Positions 43,283 through 54,134 of a stretch of DNA of 64,000 bases are shown here, one piece after another. The notes beneath the pieces are model-generated. The model was not told the DNA's origin. It saw nothing but the letters and a program-made list of their open reading frames with translations, and made no database searches. Source of the DNA: Bathynomus jamesi (Eukaryota; Arthropoda; Malacostraca; Isopoda; Cirolanidae); NCBI GenBank assembly GCA_023014485.1, contig JAJOZX010005511.1, positions 77,501-141,500 of the forward strand, read 5' to 3'. How positions within the stretch are numbered: the stretch's first letter is position 1; each line of letters begins with the position of its first letter. The translations under genes were made by a program, and so were the position numbers.

Positions 43283-43784
43283 AATATATATATACGAGAG
43301 AGGGGAAGGGGATGTAATGCAGAAATGCATAGCCTCTTAACATAGTGTTATATATAAAAGCTAAAATAGAAAGGGCCATACACAAATAATTGATAAACAC
43401 AATTACATATATTAAAAAAAAGTTGTAAACTTCCCCACAGCGTAATCTATCCGCAACCAATATGTATGAAGCCGTAATCTCTACAACTGTTAAGAATCCA
43501 CAATGAAATAATTTGAAAAAATACAAATGGTGAAGATTTTCAAGTTTTTCGTCTTTTCCAAGTTACATCTCACTAAATTTGTCCAAGTAAATTGTAAGCA
43601 ATGCATTATTGCTATATGCCATATTTAATCTGTTAAAAGGTTTGGATAGCCTTTTAAGACATAGGACCGCTATATCTCCTCAACACCAATGATTAATCTA
43701 AGCCAGTATTACATAAACCTTTAGTGCAAGCACCGATTCAGAGTTCGTCATTCTGTCACACCACCCACTATATATTATATAATG
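42554..43784. other. no recognisable gene
   Basis: AT-rich, with (CA)n near 42914 and (TA)n at 43238-43292. No supported coding region. Confidence 0.4.
43238..43292. repeat. (TA)n microsatellite
   Basis: AT dinucleotides with few interruptions. Confidence 0.9.
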
Positions 43785-43931
43785 TAAATCCCCAAGGAAA
43801 AGAAAAATGATCCAAGGCCTTTCGTGTATTCAGAAGTACATCTCGTCAGGCATTCCCTGACGAGATGTACTTCTGAATACACGAAAGGCCTTGGAATCAT
43901 TTTTCTTTTCCTTGTGGGTTTACATCATTCA
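43785..43931. mobile_element. near-perfect foldback element
   Basis: Arms of about 68 bp, for example CCAAGGCCTTTCGTGTATTC and AGAAGTACATCTCGTCAGG, meet around a 3-4-bp centre. The outermost part (CCCACAAGGAAAAGAAAAA) is shared with the shorter relative at 8468-8549. The high arm identity implies recent formation or gene conversion. Confidence 0.85.
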
Positions 43932-43950
43932 TTCATTTCACGTGTTTAAA

Positions 43951-44037
43951 CCCTTTACTGCCCAAAGGACAAATTTCTAACCTTTCAAATACACGCATTC
44001 ATAACTTAACCCTACAAAATGTTTGGCCAGTAAAGGG
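43951..44037. mobile_element. 87-bp piggyBac-like MITE (copy 2)
   Basis: CCCTTTACTGCCCAAAGG to CCAGTAAAGGG, nearly identical to 7732-7819. TTAA lies at the right side and a TTTAAA at the left. The equivalent locus at 8440-8465 lacks it, giving a paralogous empty site. Confidence 0.8.
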
Positions 44038-44057
44038 TTAATTGTGAAATTCATCCC

Positions 44058-44063
44058 ATATAT

Positions 44064-44116
<53 letters not shown>
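44058..44116. repeat. (TA)n microsatellite
   Basis: AT dinucleotides. Confidence 0.95.
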
Positions 44117-44118
<2 letters not shown>

Positions 44119-44162
44119 GGGAAAAAAAACTTGTTTGAACGTGTGTTAAAATGCAAAAGTAT

Positions 44163-44365
44163 GTTGCTATTGAAGAATAGGGACCCCAGCCTTCTTTAGT
44201 TAGGCTTATAAGGCTAACTAACGAAAATATCACGACCTAACGTAACCAATCGTTAGGTTAACTGTACGCCCTTGACGATTGGTTAGGTTAGGTCATGATA
44301 TTTTCGTTAGTTAGCCTTATAAAGCTAACTAAAGAAGGCTGGGGTCCCTATTCTTCAATAGCTCC
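44163..44365. mobile_element. Merlin-like MITE (copy 2), TSD AAAAGTAT
   Basis: Same palindrome as 17449-17661 (ATTGAAGAATAGGGACCCCA, GGTTAACTGTACGCCCTTGA in the centre). TSD AAAAGTAT at 44155-44162 and 44366-44373. The left end shows GTTGCTATTG in place of GGAGCTATTG. Confidence 0.85.
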
Positions 44366-44434
44366 AAAAGTATTGAAAACAGAACATGGCCTTTCGCGCA
44401 CACAAGAAAGCGTACATGGCGTTGGATGGGGGAC

Positions 44435-44545
44435 CGTTCAGATGATGTAGCGACCCTTAGATGGCTCGGATCCTACGTAAAGTCGTAGGTCCCCTCCGTC
44501 AAAACACATTTGCTGCTACGAAGGAGGTAAAACAACCCCAACGTT
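44435..44545 (+). mobile_element. SINE fragment related to SINE-A
   Basis: GATGTAGCGACCCTTAGATG, GGCTCGGATCCTACGTAAAG and TCGTAGGTCCCCTCCGTCAA follow the order of the SINE-A body and the copy at 5078-5167. It ends AAAACAACCCC. Degenerate. Confidence 0.5.
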
Positions 44546-45042
44546 ATTATTAATACGAGGGTACGTAACTGTGAATATGAAGAACCCGATAGGTGTTGAG
44601 AATCTCGAATAAAGTGTCCACATATGACTACAATGGTGGTTTCCTCGCGCTTTTCAGAACCATTTCAATCGCCTTTCCTTCATTTATTTCCGTTATATAC
44701 CATTAAGGGGGAAAAGAGGAAGAGAGAGAGAGAGGAATGAGGGAAGCAGACACAAAAGCTTTGTCTCAATTAATCTCCGCTTTCCGCTCTCAAACTCGAT
44801 CTTATTCGTTCCCTTTATTTAGGAATCAACGTAAGGTACGAATCGCGTTGATATTTCACTCCTCCATAAAACATTAGTCACCGTTTGCTGGCACCGAACT
44901 TGGCCGCTCTTTCTCTTTCCTCTTCATTCGTAAGCATCGTATCCAACATTAGACGAATGCACGCGCGAGACAAGTTCATGGCCGTTCGTGAAGCCAAACA
45001 AAGCCTATGTTATGTAGGCCACAATCAATAAGTTAGTATAAA

Positions 45043-45080
<38 letters not shown>

Positions 45081-47022
45081 CACTCGGAAAAATGAAAGGG
45101 TTAACCTTCTAAGATTTATTATACACAATTTGCAAAATGTGTTGCACAAGCGCGTTCCATTACAAAAGGATAACAAAGAATAAAGAGAGAGAAGTGAAAG
45201 GGGGAAAAAACCCCCAACAAATGACTGACGGACCAATGAAAACCTGATACAAATGGCGAAAATTATTTTGTTTCCGTTACTCACGCAACGACAAAATTTG
45301 TCTCATCAGCTAAAAAAAAAAAAAAAAGGTAATTATCTACTTTTAAGAAGAAAAGGAAAGATAGAAAAGGTTAATGGTAAAATTAGAGAGAGAATTTATG
45401 ATACCATTAAAAGAAAATAAAAGCCAAACTAAAGAAAAAAAAATTTAATTTTCCACTCGGGACCTTCCATTTCCGTGAACCAGATTTTTCACATGCATCA
45501 AATGAAAATCTCGTATGAATAGGTTTCTCACACACACACACACACACACACGGAGTTCAATAGATAAATCTTTGTCAGGTGCGCGGTAAAACCATGCGAG
45601 CAATCTTTTCTCTGGGATAAAAGAAAGATTTTCATGAAGTGAACCTTGCAACTCCAATCAGAGACGAGTGCAAACTCTGAAAGCGTCGGAACACGAACGT
45701 CACGTACGAGGTTTGGTCTACGTAACCATAAAGTCTTGGACACTCAACAGCCCTCACTGCCGAAGAATAAAGTACCCCAAATCCGAAGTTACGGCTTGAG
45801 GCTGGTTTCATGTTCGTACTTTCGACTGTTTATGTTAGGTACAATCGACATAAATGTTGCTTCAAGCAAAATTAAAACAAAGAATTCTTTCCAAATGAAA
45901 ATATTTAAAAGTGAAATTATATAAATTTTTAAATAAAATTCGCTCCACTAAATGACCGTAACGAAAACAACGAATGCTTCCTAAATCAACACATTTAACT
46001 CTTAATCCCTACCCATTATAAAAGTTACGCTAGCAATTCTCCCGGGTACTGGGGTACCAGTACCCGGGTAGGGTTAAAACTGGAAGGAATATAATTTTTA
46101 AATATAATTTGCTCCACTTAACTCGCTTCCATTAATTTTCAAATTACAACTAAAACTTCAAATGTTTAAACGGCTATTCAGTACAATGATTCTAACCTAA
46201 CGTTACTCGTTAAATATTTTAGTAGTTAGTAGTGATATATTATTGGAACAATCTCTGTACGGTACCCAAACTGAAACTATAGAATATCCGTTCGTGTTAA
46301 AGTGAAAAGATTTTGGTGCGTGAATACGAGAAAGCGTCTCTGTTTACATTTGCAATTCGCGAGACTTCTCCAAACGGAATTCGGATGACGTTGAGAGAGC
46401 AGAGAGATCTCCTTCTACCAAATGGTGCCTCGGTTTTAATGGGTTTTCAATTTCCAACGACGCTTATACAAACAAACTTTTTTGTTGGGGGGGGGAGGGG
46501 GAGCGTATTCTTTTCCCCCCTTCCCAAAACAAAAAAAAAATAATATAATAAACGTATTGTCATAATTAGTCAGAGTCGAATCTAAAAACTTATTCCATAT
46601 AAAATATAATTCATAAAGGGACTCCCCGCTCATAAACTCCTTTTCGCTATCGAGCCTGATTGGCTGCAGAGGCGCATCAGCAGATTTTTGGAAGGATCCA
46701 TTTAGGAACACGAATTACGAACGAGAAACAGAGCCAAATTTAATCTAAATGGCGGTTCAAGCGAACCTTCGCGCCACGCTCCCCGCGTTCTCACTATTAA
46801 AACGCTTCCCTGATCCTGGCAAAGAGCACCTCTTTCCCGAAGATTACGAGTTAGGAGCTGAAGGTGCAGCAGAAGGAGAGCTGACGAAAAGCTGAGGAAA
46901 GGAAAGAGCCGGAAACGAAGGAGGGCGTCATGGGGAAGGGGATAAGTGAGATTATATTTTGCTCATTTGGCTTATACCGTATTAGTGTAGTTAACACGAC
47001 TATTTAAAACGTACGGAAACTG

Positions 47023-47023
<1 letters not shown>
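44546..47023. other. no recognisable gene; several microsatellites
   Basis: Includes (GT)n at 45045-45079, (CA)n at 45529-45551, G-runs near 46486 and purine-rich stretches at 44707-44735 and 46855-46945. A short TTAA-bounded element lies at 46006-46073. Some frames of 70-90 codons exist, but none has domain support. Confidence 0.4.
46006..46073. mobile_element. possible 68-bp TTAA-bounded MITE
   Basis: TTAA followed by TCCCTACCC and, at the other side, GGGTAGGG followed by TTAA. The interior contains the self-complementary CCCGGGTACTGGGGTACCAG. The layout matches the other TTAA elements, but it is shorter and unique here. Confidence 0.45.

Positions 47024-47060
<37 letters not shown>
47024..47060 (-). 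repeat. (GT)n array, LINE A copy 3 tail
   Basis: GT dinucleotides directly at the 3' end of the minus-strand LINE A, matching the (TG)n tails of the other copies. Confidence 0.8.
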
Positions 47061-47065
<5 letters not shown>

Positions 47066-48317
47066 GTAACCTCGTAGCAGTTCCGTGCGTTGGTCTCTTC
47101 ACACGATCAAGCTGGTGCCCCCACCTCTAGGCCTGGCCTGGTGGAGTAACGCACATAACCAGGAACACCCGGTTCATCCGGTACCGTCCTGAGCAAGACG
47201 TCTCGTCTCCTTTTGAAGAATCTACGTTGACTCCAGTAATGTTTATGATCTCCTTCGTAAGTTGGTTGAATAGTTTTGGCCCCCTGACAACCAAGCCATT
47301 TTCCTTTAGTGTTGAGGGTGTTCTTTGTCTGACCTTTAGTTTGGAAACACTACACATTCTACTTTTCCTATCTTCCACTGTTATTTGGGTGGTTACTGGG
47401 TTCAGCTTGAGATTAGGTACCAGTTTTTCTATTATTTCCCACGTGTAAATTATGGTCTCTCTCTCTCTCCCCTTCTTCTTTCTAGTGAATATAGATTTAA
47501 TTTACGAAGTCTTTCCCAGCAGTTGAGTTCTTTGTAGCCATCACTCTTGGCTGTGAAATTTCTTTGAGTTTCTTCTAGTTTATTAATTTCTTCCTTTCTA
47601 TATGGGGACGTCAAGATTGAGCAGTATTAAAATTTTATGATCAGTGTTTTCAGCAGGGAAATCATTACTTTTTTGTCTCTTCTTTAAAAGTTCTCAGAAC
47701 CTGTCCCGCGACTCTTTTTGCTTTGTTTATCGCTATCTGACTTCGTGTTTCAAATTTCGCCCCGTCGGTCGCAACCCCTAAATCTACTGCTTTCTTGTTT
47801 TTCTGAATGTCCTGCCTACCTATCTTAGGGCTTGTCTGTTTTAGGGCTGTCTGTTTCAGGGCCTCATTTCTTCCATATCTCAAAAGCTGAAATTTCTCGA
47901 TGTTAAATTTCATGTTCTTGTCTTCTGACCATTTGTACTATAAAAATTCGTATCCCTCTGTACGGCCTCCACCTCTTCTGCACTACTGATTTTTGTATCG
48001 TCCGCAAAGGATGTTGCTATACTGTTGTTGGTTACTTCATTGTGTATGTCTGTTACCATAATAATGAATAGGAATGTGGCCAGTACTCTTTCTTTTGCTA
48101 CCGAGTGAGTACTTCCGATTGGATTTTTACAACCTGCAGACGTTCTTTGAGGAATTGTAAATCCATTTGCGGTTATTCCCATACGTTTCATTTTATGCGC
48201 TATTATACCAACCATGATCACATTTGTCAAAGGCTTTAGCAAAATTCGTGTATATGACATCATAGTTTTCATTTCTTTCAAGTGCATCTATGATATTGTT
48301 ATAGTGTTCTATTATTA
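47061..48317 (-). pseudogene. LINE A copy 3, RT palm to 3' end
   Basis: Minus-strand frames give a YTRILLKPLTNVIM trace of the FAKAFDKCDHG motif and HKMKRMGITANGF. They continue TFLFIIMVTDIHNEV, TSFADDTKISS (catalytic FADD) and MKFNIEKFQLLRYGRNE. Next are KAVDLGVATDGAKFE and a 3' part with TLKENGLVVRGPKLFNQL. Several frameshifts. The 5' continuation is displaced to 51108-53290 by LINE C. Confidence 0.85.
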
Positions 48318-48521
48318 TTATTTTTTATGCACGAAGGAGGTGCTACAAAAACGATCCCCCCCCCACCAATAGAGGAAGAAGAAAGCTAAAATCATGATCC
48401 AGGGTTTTCGAGATGACTGGACACTGCGTTTGAAAGATTGGAGGTCATAAATAGGGGGAAAGATGGATTGAGGAAGATTGTTCCAGAGTTGACCGGTTGA
48501 GAAGATGAAAGATTGAAAATA

Positions 48522-49468
48522 AGCACACCGGACAAAAAATTAGTCACCCCTAATAGCACCGATAGTAGGAAGTTCAAGGTCACACAGAGGGCGCTGATGT
48601 AGCATTGGTAAGTGACAAGTAGCGGTGACGTAGCACACAGGATCAGATCTGTTTCGTGAGGTGGTGAAAAACAAAGTGTGTGTTGGATATAGTCTGCAAA
48701 ATGGGTCGTGAGGCAGACGTTACTCAGTGGCAAAAAGGAGCCATCGTGTTTGGCAGAGCCCACGGACACAAAATGTCAAGTAGCCCAATTTGTTGGTGTG
48801 TCAACGCGTACTGTCCACCGAGTTTACAAAGAGTGGTGTAGTTCGCAATCAACTGACAATCGACGGCGTAACTGTGGCCGGAAAACAATTCTCGACAATA
48901 GGGGCCGCCGCCATGTTTCTCGTCTAGTAACTGCAAATCGTTTTCAAACCAGAGAACAATTGCTCCAAGAAACCAATGAGGTTCTCCAGCGACCAATTTC
49001 CGAACGGACATTGCGACGAGAACTGCATGCGATGGACATCTGGAGCAGGGTACCACGGAAGAGGCCGCTGTTAACAGCAAGTCACAAATTGGCACGTTAT
49101 AAATGGGCTCAGAGGCACAAAAACTGGACTGCGGCAGATTGGAAACGTGTAATTTGGTCCGATGAGTCCCGTTTTTGTTTGTTCTCCAATGATGGGAGGC
49201 GACGAGTACATCGCAGGTCCAATGAAGCCTTTAATCCTGAATGCGTCGAAGGTGTTGTTCAGGCTGGAAACAGAAAGTGAAGCGCAGGACTCTGACGGAA
49301 CTTCGGGACCGGCTGATGAACGAGTGGCAGCAAATCGATGTTCAGTACATGCACAACCTCGTAGAGTCTCTGCCTCGCCGGATTCGTGCGGTTATCAAGG
49401 CCAGAGGCGCCGTCACACGTTATTAGGTACATTCTGAGAGGGGTGACTAATTTTTTGTCCGGTGTGCT
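48522..49468 (+). mobile_element. Tc1-like transposon, internally deleted
   Basis: Ends AGCACACCGGACAAAAAATT and its complement, TA on both sides (48520-48521, 49469-49470). The sequence at 53070-53095 is a paralogous empty site: GATGAAAGATTGAAAATACC without the element. Length 947 bp versus about 1.3-1.6 kb for intact Tc1 elements. Confidence 0.93.
48701..49426 (+). pseudogene. Tc1-type transposase missing its second and third catalytic acids
   Basis: The start MGREADVTQWQKGAIVFGRA at 48701 frameshifts near 48768 into VAQFVGVSTRTVHRVYKEW (first helix-turn-helix) and RPISERTLRRELHAM (second). Then follows KLARYKWAQRHKNWTAADW and VIWSDESRFCLFSNDGRR with the first catalytic Asp. After NPECVEGVVQAGN the reading jumps to the extreme C-terminus (LTELRDRLMNEWQQIDVQYM, LPRRIRAVIKARGAVTRY). 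The part with the second Asp and the final Glu is deleted. Confidence 0.9.
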
Positions 49469-50312
49469 TACCAATTAACCCTTGCGTTAAAGAGTTGGAC
49501 AGAAAAGGAACGAGAATGTGTAGAAAGTGTTGTGCAGCGTGCTCTCCTTAAGGAGGAGGCATGCAGTTAGAGAGTTCAGAAGAGCAATGTCCGTTATAGT
49601 AGCGATAGTAAAAAGAGAGTGAGATTGAAGACAGTCAGTTAGAGACGGGGAATTGATGAGATGAAAAGCCTTTGATATCACCCAGTCAAGTACGGCTGTG
49701 TGGGTTGAGCCACCCCATACATGAGAAGCATACTCCATACAGGGGCGGACAAGACCCCTGTACAGAGACAGAAATTGAGCGGAGGTGAAGAAACTGCGGA
49801 GGCGGTACAGCACACCTAACCTCTTAGAAGCTGTTTTGGAAAGAGAGTGGAAGATTGTGACGAGTAGACAAATGGAGGAACTGAGTTTCTGAAGCATTGA
49901 AAGACAAGGTTTTCCCTGTCCCAGTCAGATATAGCAGAAAGATCAGAGGTCGGGTGTCCCACAGGAGTCCTACGCGAATCATGAAGTGACTGCTGTGAGG
50001 GACGCTTTGGGAAGCGGGTGGAGAAGTGAAGAGTGGAATCATCATCAGCATAGGAGTGAATAGGACAGGAAGTGCGAATTAAAAGATCATTAATAAATAA
50101 AAGGAAAAAAGTGGGTAACAGGAGAATCCTGAGGAACACCACTGTTGATAGCTTTAGGAAAAGAACAGTGGCCATCGACAACCGCAGCTGTAGATCGGCC
50201 AGAAAGGAAATCAGAGATGAAGGCACAGATACAATGATAGAAACTGAAGGAGGGCAGTTTGGAAATTAAAGATTTGTGCCAGACTCTATCAAAGTTTTTG
50301 ATATGTCTAGCG

Positions 50313-50795
50313 CAGTGGTTTCCAACCAGTGGGTCACCGATTTTCCAAGGTGTGTCGCGAAATTATCCAAGGTTTCGAAGTTGTTTAGGTTATTCATGTA
50401 TTTTTAATTACTGTACCACTTGTTTAACCCCTTCCGCACGACTTTGCCTCAGCAATGTATGGTGCAATATACGACTTTCATGACGAACGCACGCTCGTCA
50501 TCGTAGGGAAGGGGTTAAGCAGAACCTAGTAATTTTACAAGGACATGCAAGTGTGCTTATCACATATTTCTCCAAATATAAACAAAATATGTAGTTATCA
50601 TCAAGCTCAAGTATCTCATTAAATAAATGTTTTCTTTGCAATGCTACTTTTTTTACTCATTGCTCTTAATTATTTCTTTGATTGTCACTAGATTTTTAAC
50701 TTCTCTATAAATAATTTTAAAATATAAATGGTGTGTCGGATCCTTTTTGATATATCAAAAGTGTGTCGTCATCATAAAATGGTTGGAAATCACTG
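50313..50795. mobile_element. hAT MITE, TSD GTCTAGCG
   Basis: Ends CAGTGGTTTCCAACCAGTGG and complement CAGTGATTTCCAACCATTTT. TSD GTCTAGCG at 50305-50312 and 50796-50803, inside LINE C. The interior has repeated GTGTGTCG motifs and holds the TTAA element at 50428-50514. Confidence 0.92.
50428..50514. mobile_element. 87-bp TTAA-bounded MITE (second family)
   Basis: CCCCTTCCGCACGACTTTGC to CGTAGGGAAGGGG, flanked by TTAA on both sides (50424-50427, 50515-50518). Same length and TTAA target as the CCCTTTACTGCC elements but with different interior. Nested inside the hAT MITE. Confidence 0.72.
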
Positions 50796-51107
50796 GTCTA
50801 GCGCAATCCCGAAAGGAGGATGACCAAGAGTCAAGAGATATATACAAGAAGATCGCCAGTCGAGCGTCCCTTGCGAAACCCCTCCTGACGATTTGAAAGA
50901 AGATTGTGAGAAGAAAAAGGCGTTTAAGAATCTTCCTATTAAGAATAGATTAAAAAACTTTAGAAAGGCAAGAAATCAAAGCAATTGGACGATAGTTGGA
51001 GGTTTGAGAGCGGTCACCCTTCTTTTTTGACATGCTGAATGAAAGCGAACTTCCAGCAGGAAGGAAAAGTACCAAATGAGAGAAAAGACGAAAGGGTGAT
51101 GATTAGT

Positions 51108-52935
51108 CGTGATAAGCATGATCTTCCTGATCGGAATCTGTGCTGGTTCTCATTTAATCTTTCCAGTGTCTCCAAGAAGTCACGGATTTTCTAACTATTC
51201 TTTCAAATACTTTGGTGAGATGGGACGTCAGTGACACCGGTCTATAGTTCTTTGCTTGAGATTTATCCCTTCCCTTATATATAGAAACAATGTTCGCTCT
51301 TTTCAGGATGCTGGGTATTTCCTCCGTGTCCAGGGATCTTCTCCATATCCAGCATACGGGTGTGGCTATTTCATTTTTAGAGTTTTTAATCAATAATGCG
51401 TTCCATTTGTCTAGGCCTGCAACAGAATGTGATTTCATTTGTCCTATATCTTCTGGGTAAAATCAAAATCTGTTATACAACCTTCTTGTAATTTCTTTTC
51501 AAAGAATGAATCTCTGTCAGCTACCACACGTTGTCACTTTTTCGGGTACTTAAAAATGATTCGTACTGGGCTCTTCGAATATTTCTTTTAAATCGTCGGT
51601 TAGTTCATTGTTTCCTTTCCTTAAGGACACGATAGTGGCGCGCGTTCTAGTTTTCATTTTCGTATAAATAGAAGTATTTTGGGTTTTTCTTTATTATTTC
51701 TACCACATTTTCCTATTCCCTCTCTATACGGCCCTTAATTAGAGCTTTTATTTCTCTATCGCTACTGTTCAGTTTTTCTTGTATTACTTCCCAGTTATTG
51801 TTGTCTGTGCAATTGATTAACTTCGCAGCTACTCTCTGTAGTGTGCGTATACAAAATTTAATGATTATTTTAATATAATTTGTTAAGTGGAATTTAATAT
51901 GATTATTTTAATGATCTGTTAATTCATTTCATCATTTTGGATAATGATTATTTCAAAACAAAGATGAGAGAAAGTTTTTGGCGTTTTAAAAGGTAGCCAA
52001 TCATGCAAAAGCTCACAGTACGGCCCTTTTTTTTAACCAATTGTAGAACGCGTAACATTCTGTAACACAGCTTGTAAAAGCTTTTCGAGAGACATTTTGA
52101 TATAAACAAAAAGATTCCTTCCTTTTGTGATAGGCATAAGATGTGCTAGATTTCAGTCCAAAATTATATAAACGAAAGACTGGATAACGTAGTAACAGTC
52201 ATCTAAGTACATTCCTGATTTGTCCTCTCTTTCCCGTAGGTTAAATTAACAATAAATATAAAGTCCCACCCGTAATTTAAAGAGTAAAAATTAATAAACG
52301 TTCATAGGAAAAGTACTGCATGTTCATTTTCCCTCGGCCACGCTGTGTTTGAGTGGAAATGGCGTTGTGTCGTATATACACTAGAGCAGTGGTTCTTAAC
52401 CGGGGGGGCGCGCCCCCCTAGGGTGGCGTCGGTAATTTCCAGGGGGGGCGCGATCCCTTGGGGAAAAACACTAATTGTATTTGTTATTCTCTTAACGAGA
52501 GCATGGGCTAATATTGAGAAGTTTATGAAAAAATGCAAAAGTATCCCCCTCCAAGGGGGGCGTGGAGGGAAGGACCAATTCCTAGAGGGGGCATGGTAGT
52601 AAAAAGGTTAAGAACCACTGCACTAGAGAATACTCGTAAAGAAGTAGAACAGAAATAGAAATTAACGTATTAAAGAGGAACGCTGCATCTCTTTCTTTTG
52701 CGAAATATCGTTCGCTTTTGGCTCTCGAAAAAATTTCTCTTTCCTTTGGGCTGTGCTTTTGGAACGTATTTTTCTAAAACTTCTCGCGTCTTTTCTTCCA
52801 AGATTGTTAGCATTTCTTCGGGTGTTATATTCTCTAAAACCGGTTTCCACTCTATTTGGGCCATATGGGATCTGATTTCTTCCCAATTTATAGTCTTGGA
52901 GTTTAGGTTAAAAATCTCCAATTTGCTTCTTTCGA
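51108..52935 (-). pseudogene. LINE A copy 3, RT finger and inter-domain region
   Basis: From high to low coordinates, the minus strand first has a linker (52948-52670) with IFNLNSKTINWEEIRSHMAQ and EKTREVLEKYVPKAQP. After the hAT MITE at 52387-52620 and an AT-rich part come the RT fingers (51438-51154) with VAGLDKWNALLIKNSKNEIA, RANIVSIYKGRDKSQAKNYR and SLTSHLTKVFERIVRKSV. The frame then reaches LNENQHRFRSGRSCLSRL just before LINE C. It has several stops. Confidence 0.82.
52387..52620. mobile_element. hAT MITE, TSD CACTAGAG
   Basis: Ends CAGTGGTTCTTAACCGGGGG and the complement CAGTGGTTCTTAACCTTTTT. TSD CACTAGAG at 52379-52386 and 52621-52628. The interior holds G-rich GGGGGGGCGCG and CCAAGGGGGGCG blocks. 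This is a widespread animal hAT-MITE type. Confidence 0.92.
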
Positions 52936-53093
52936 AGGAGGTGCACAAAAACGATCCCCCCCCCCTCCAAATAGAGGAAGAAGAAAGCTAAAATCATGAT
53001 CCAGGGTTTTCGAGATGACTGGACACTGCGTTTGATTGAGGAAGATTGTTCCAGAGTTGACCGGTTGAGTAGATGAAAGATTGAAAATACCAA
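52936..53093 (-). mobile_element. LINE C 3' fragment inserted in LINE A copy 3
   Basis: GAAGGAGGTGCACAAAAACG and CATGATCCAGGGTTTTCGAG are nearly identical to 48335-48515 but lack about 25 bp of the latter. LINE A readings on both sides (SKLEIFNLNSK, and IIEVSTNIVTALKENW) are continuous across it. Confidence 0.85.
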
Positions 53094-53290
53094 TTTTCTT
53101 TTAATGCTGTTACTATATTAGTTGATACCTCGATTATCTTGTGGTCTGAGAAAATATTTGGCATTATTTTTATATCATCAATCAAGTTGTTGTTGTTGTT
53201 CACGAATACTAGATCCAGACAGTTATTTTTTCTGGTGTTTTCTTATCTTTTGTTAACATAAATTCGTTTGTTAGAGCCATCAACATTTTG
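53094..53290 (-). pseudogene. LINE A copy 3, end of endonuclease domain
   Basis: The minus-strand reading NNNNLIDDIKIMPNIFSDHK contains the catalytic SDH of APE-like endonucleases, and a NEFMLTKD trace lies upstream. It parallels 35040-35170 of copy 2. The 5' truncation point is near 53290. Confidence 0.8.
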
Positions 53291-53919
53291 AATGTTTATA
53301 AAACCACCTCCACTAAAAGTGTTTCATTAACAGTGGTAGAAGTAGATTTTATTTCTTACCAGTACTGTGCTAAAATCCCAAAACCTCAATGTTTATGATG
53401 CCACACCACCCGAACTCTCTTTCCTCTTCCAAGTTTTTCATTTAAATGAATAAATTAAGAGGCGTTATAAATACAGATTTATAATTTAATTTCGCTCGTA
53501 GTTACAAACTATTACAATTTCCGGTATGTGTGTGACTCCCATTTTTTATCAGTACACCGTAACGGATGTTCATTTCTTTCCGGTTCGGCGTATCGAATTG
53601 TATGGGCCTACTTTGACTACTGCTTATTAATGACCACAGTCCACTTCTAATGAATACGAAACTCGGAGAAAGCCACTGAAGTTTCTGAGAACCATTGGTC
53701 AGAAGTGTGACAAATCAAAAGCTTCCATTAACATCCACTGTCAGTGACTGTCGAAGCGGACAACTCTCCTCCTCCTCCTCCTCCTCCTCCTCCTCCAAAC
53801 GGACTCTTATGCGAGCAATGCGACCCGCGATTGATGTATCTCGAACTGCAACCCTGAAAGTTCCCAAAATGCGGCGTTCTTCCAGTGAAAGAAAGTCCTC
53901 AATCCAAATAGATTATATA
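53291..53919. other. no recognisable gene; (CTC)n array
   Basis: Contains CTC repeats at 53767-53797. An open frame 53695-53973 spans the repeat and the mariner end and is not a credible gene. Confidence 0.4.
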
Positions 53920-54134
53920 TCAGGTCATCCCATAAGTAATGTCGTTTTTTACGATAGATTAAGTTTAAACTAGTCCTACTCGGTTTAAGCATAAATTTTC
54001 CGAAGGTTATATCTAAGAGGAGATCTATCGTGTTTCGCTACATACTTTACAGACCTTGACCAGTGAAGACGTGTGTTTTGCTGTATGTGAACCCCTCATA
54101 AACATGGCGGTATCAGAAGAGCATATCAGGCATA

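Larger units (their letters stand above)
48318..51107 (-). pseudogene. LINE C, 5'-truncated Jockey/I-like non-LTR element
   Basis: Minus-strand order: a RT finger region near 51060-50880 with FIQHVKKEG; the host-factor-like RRGFARDARLAIFL stretch; RT palm pieces (50226-49816) with FLADLQLRLSM, LPTFFLLFINDLLIRTS and SYADDDSTLH (catalytic ADD). Then a C-terminal part (49897-49487) with RLGVLYRLRSFFTSAQFLSL and RPCMEYASHVWGG. The 3' end runs to GGAGGTGCTACAAAAACGAT at 48335. It is interrupted by a Tc1 element (48522-49468) and a hAT MITE (50313-50795). It is inserted in the RT region of LINE A copy 3. Confidence 0.82.

Noticed and set aside
46313..46711. Host gene candidates near 46.3-46.7 kb
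   Set aside because: Overlapping opposite-strand frames with low-complexity G-runs and no recognisable motif.
53695..53973. Ser-rich plus-strand gene
   Set aside because: The serine run is the (CTC)n array and the frame ends inside the mariner TIR.
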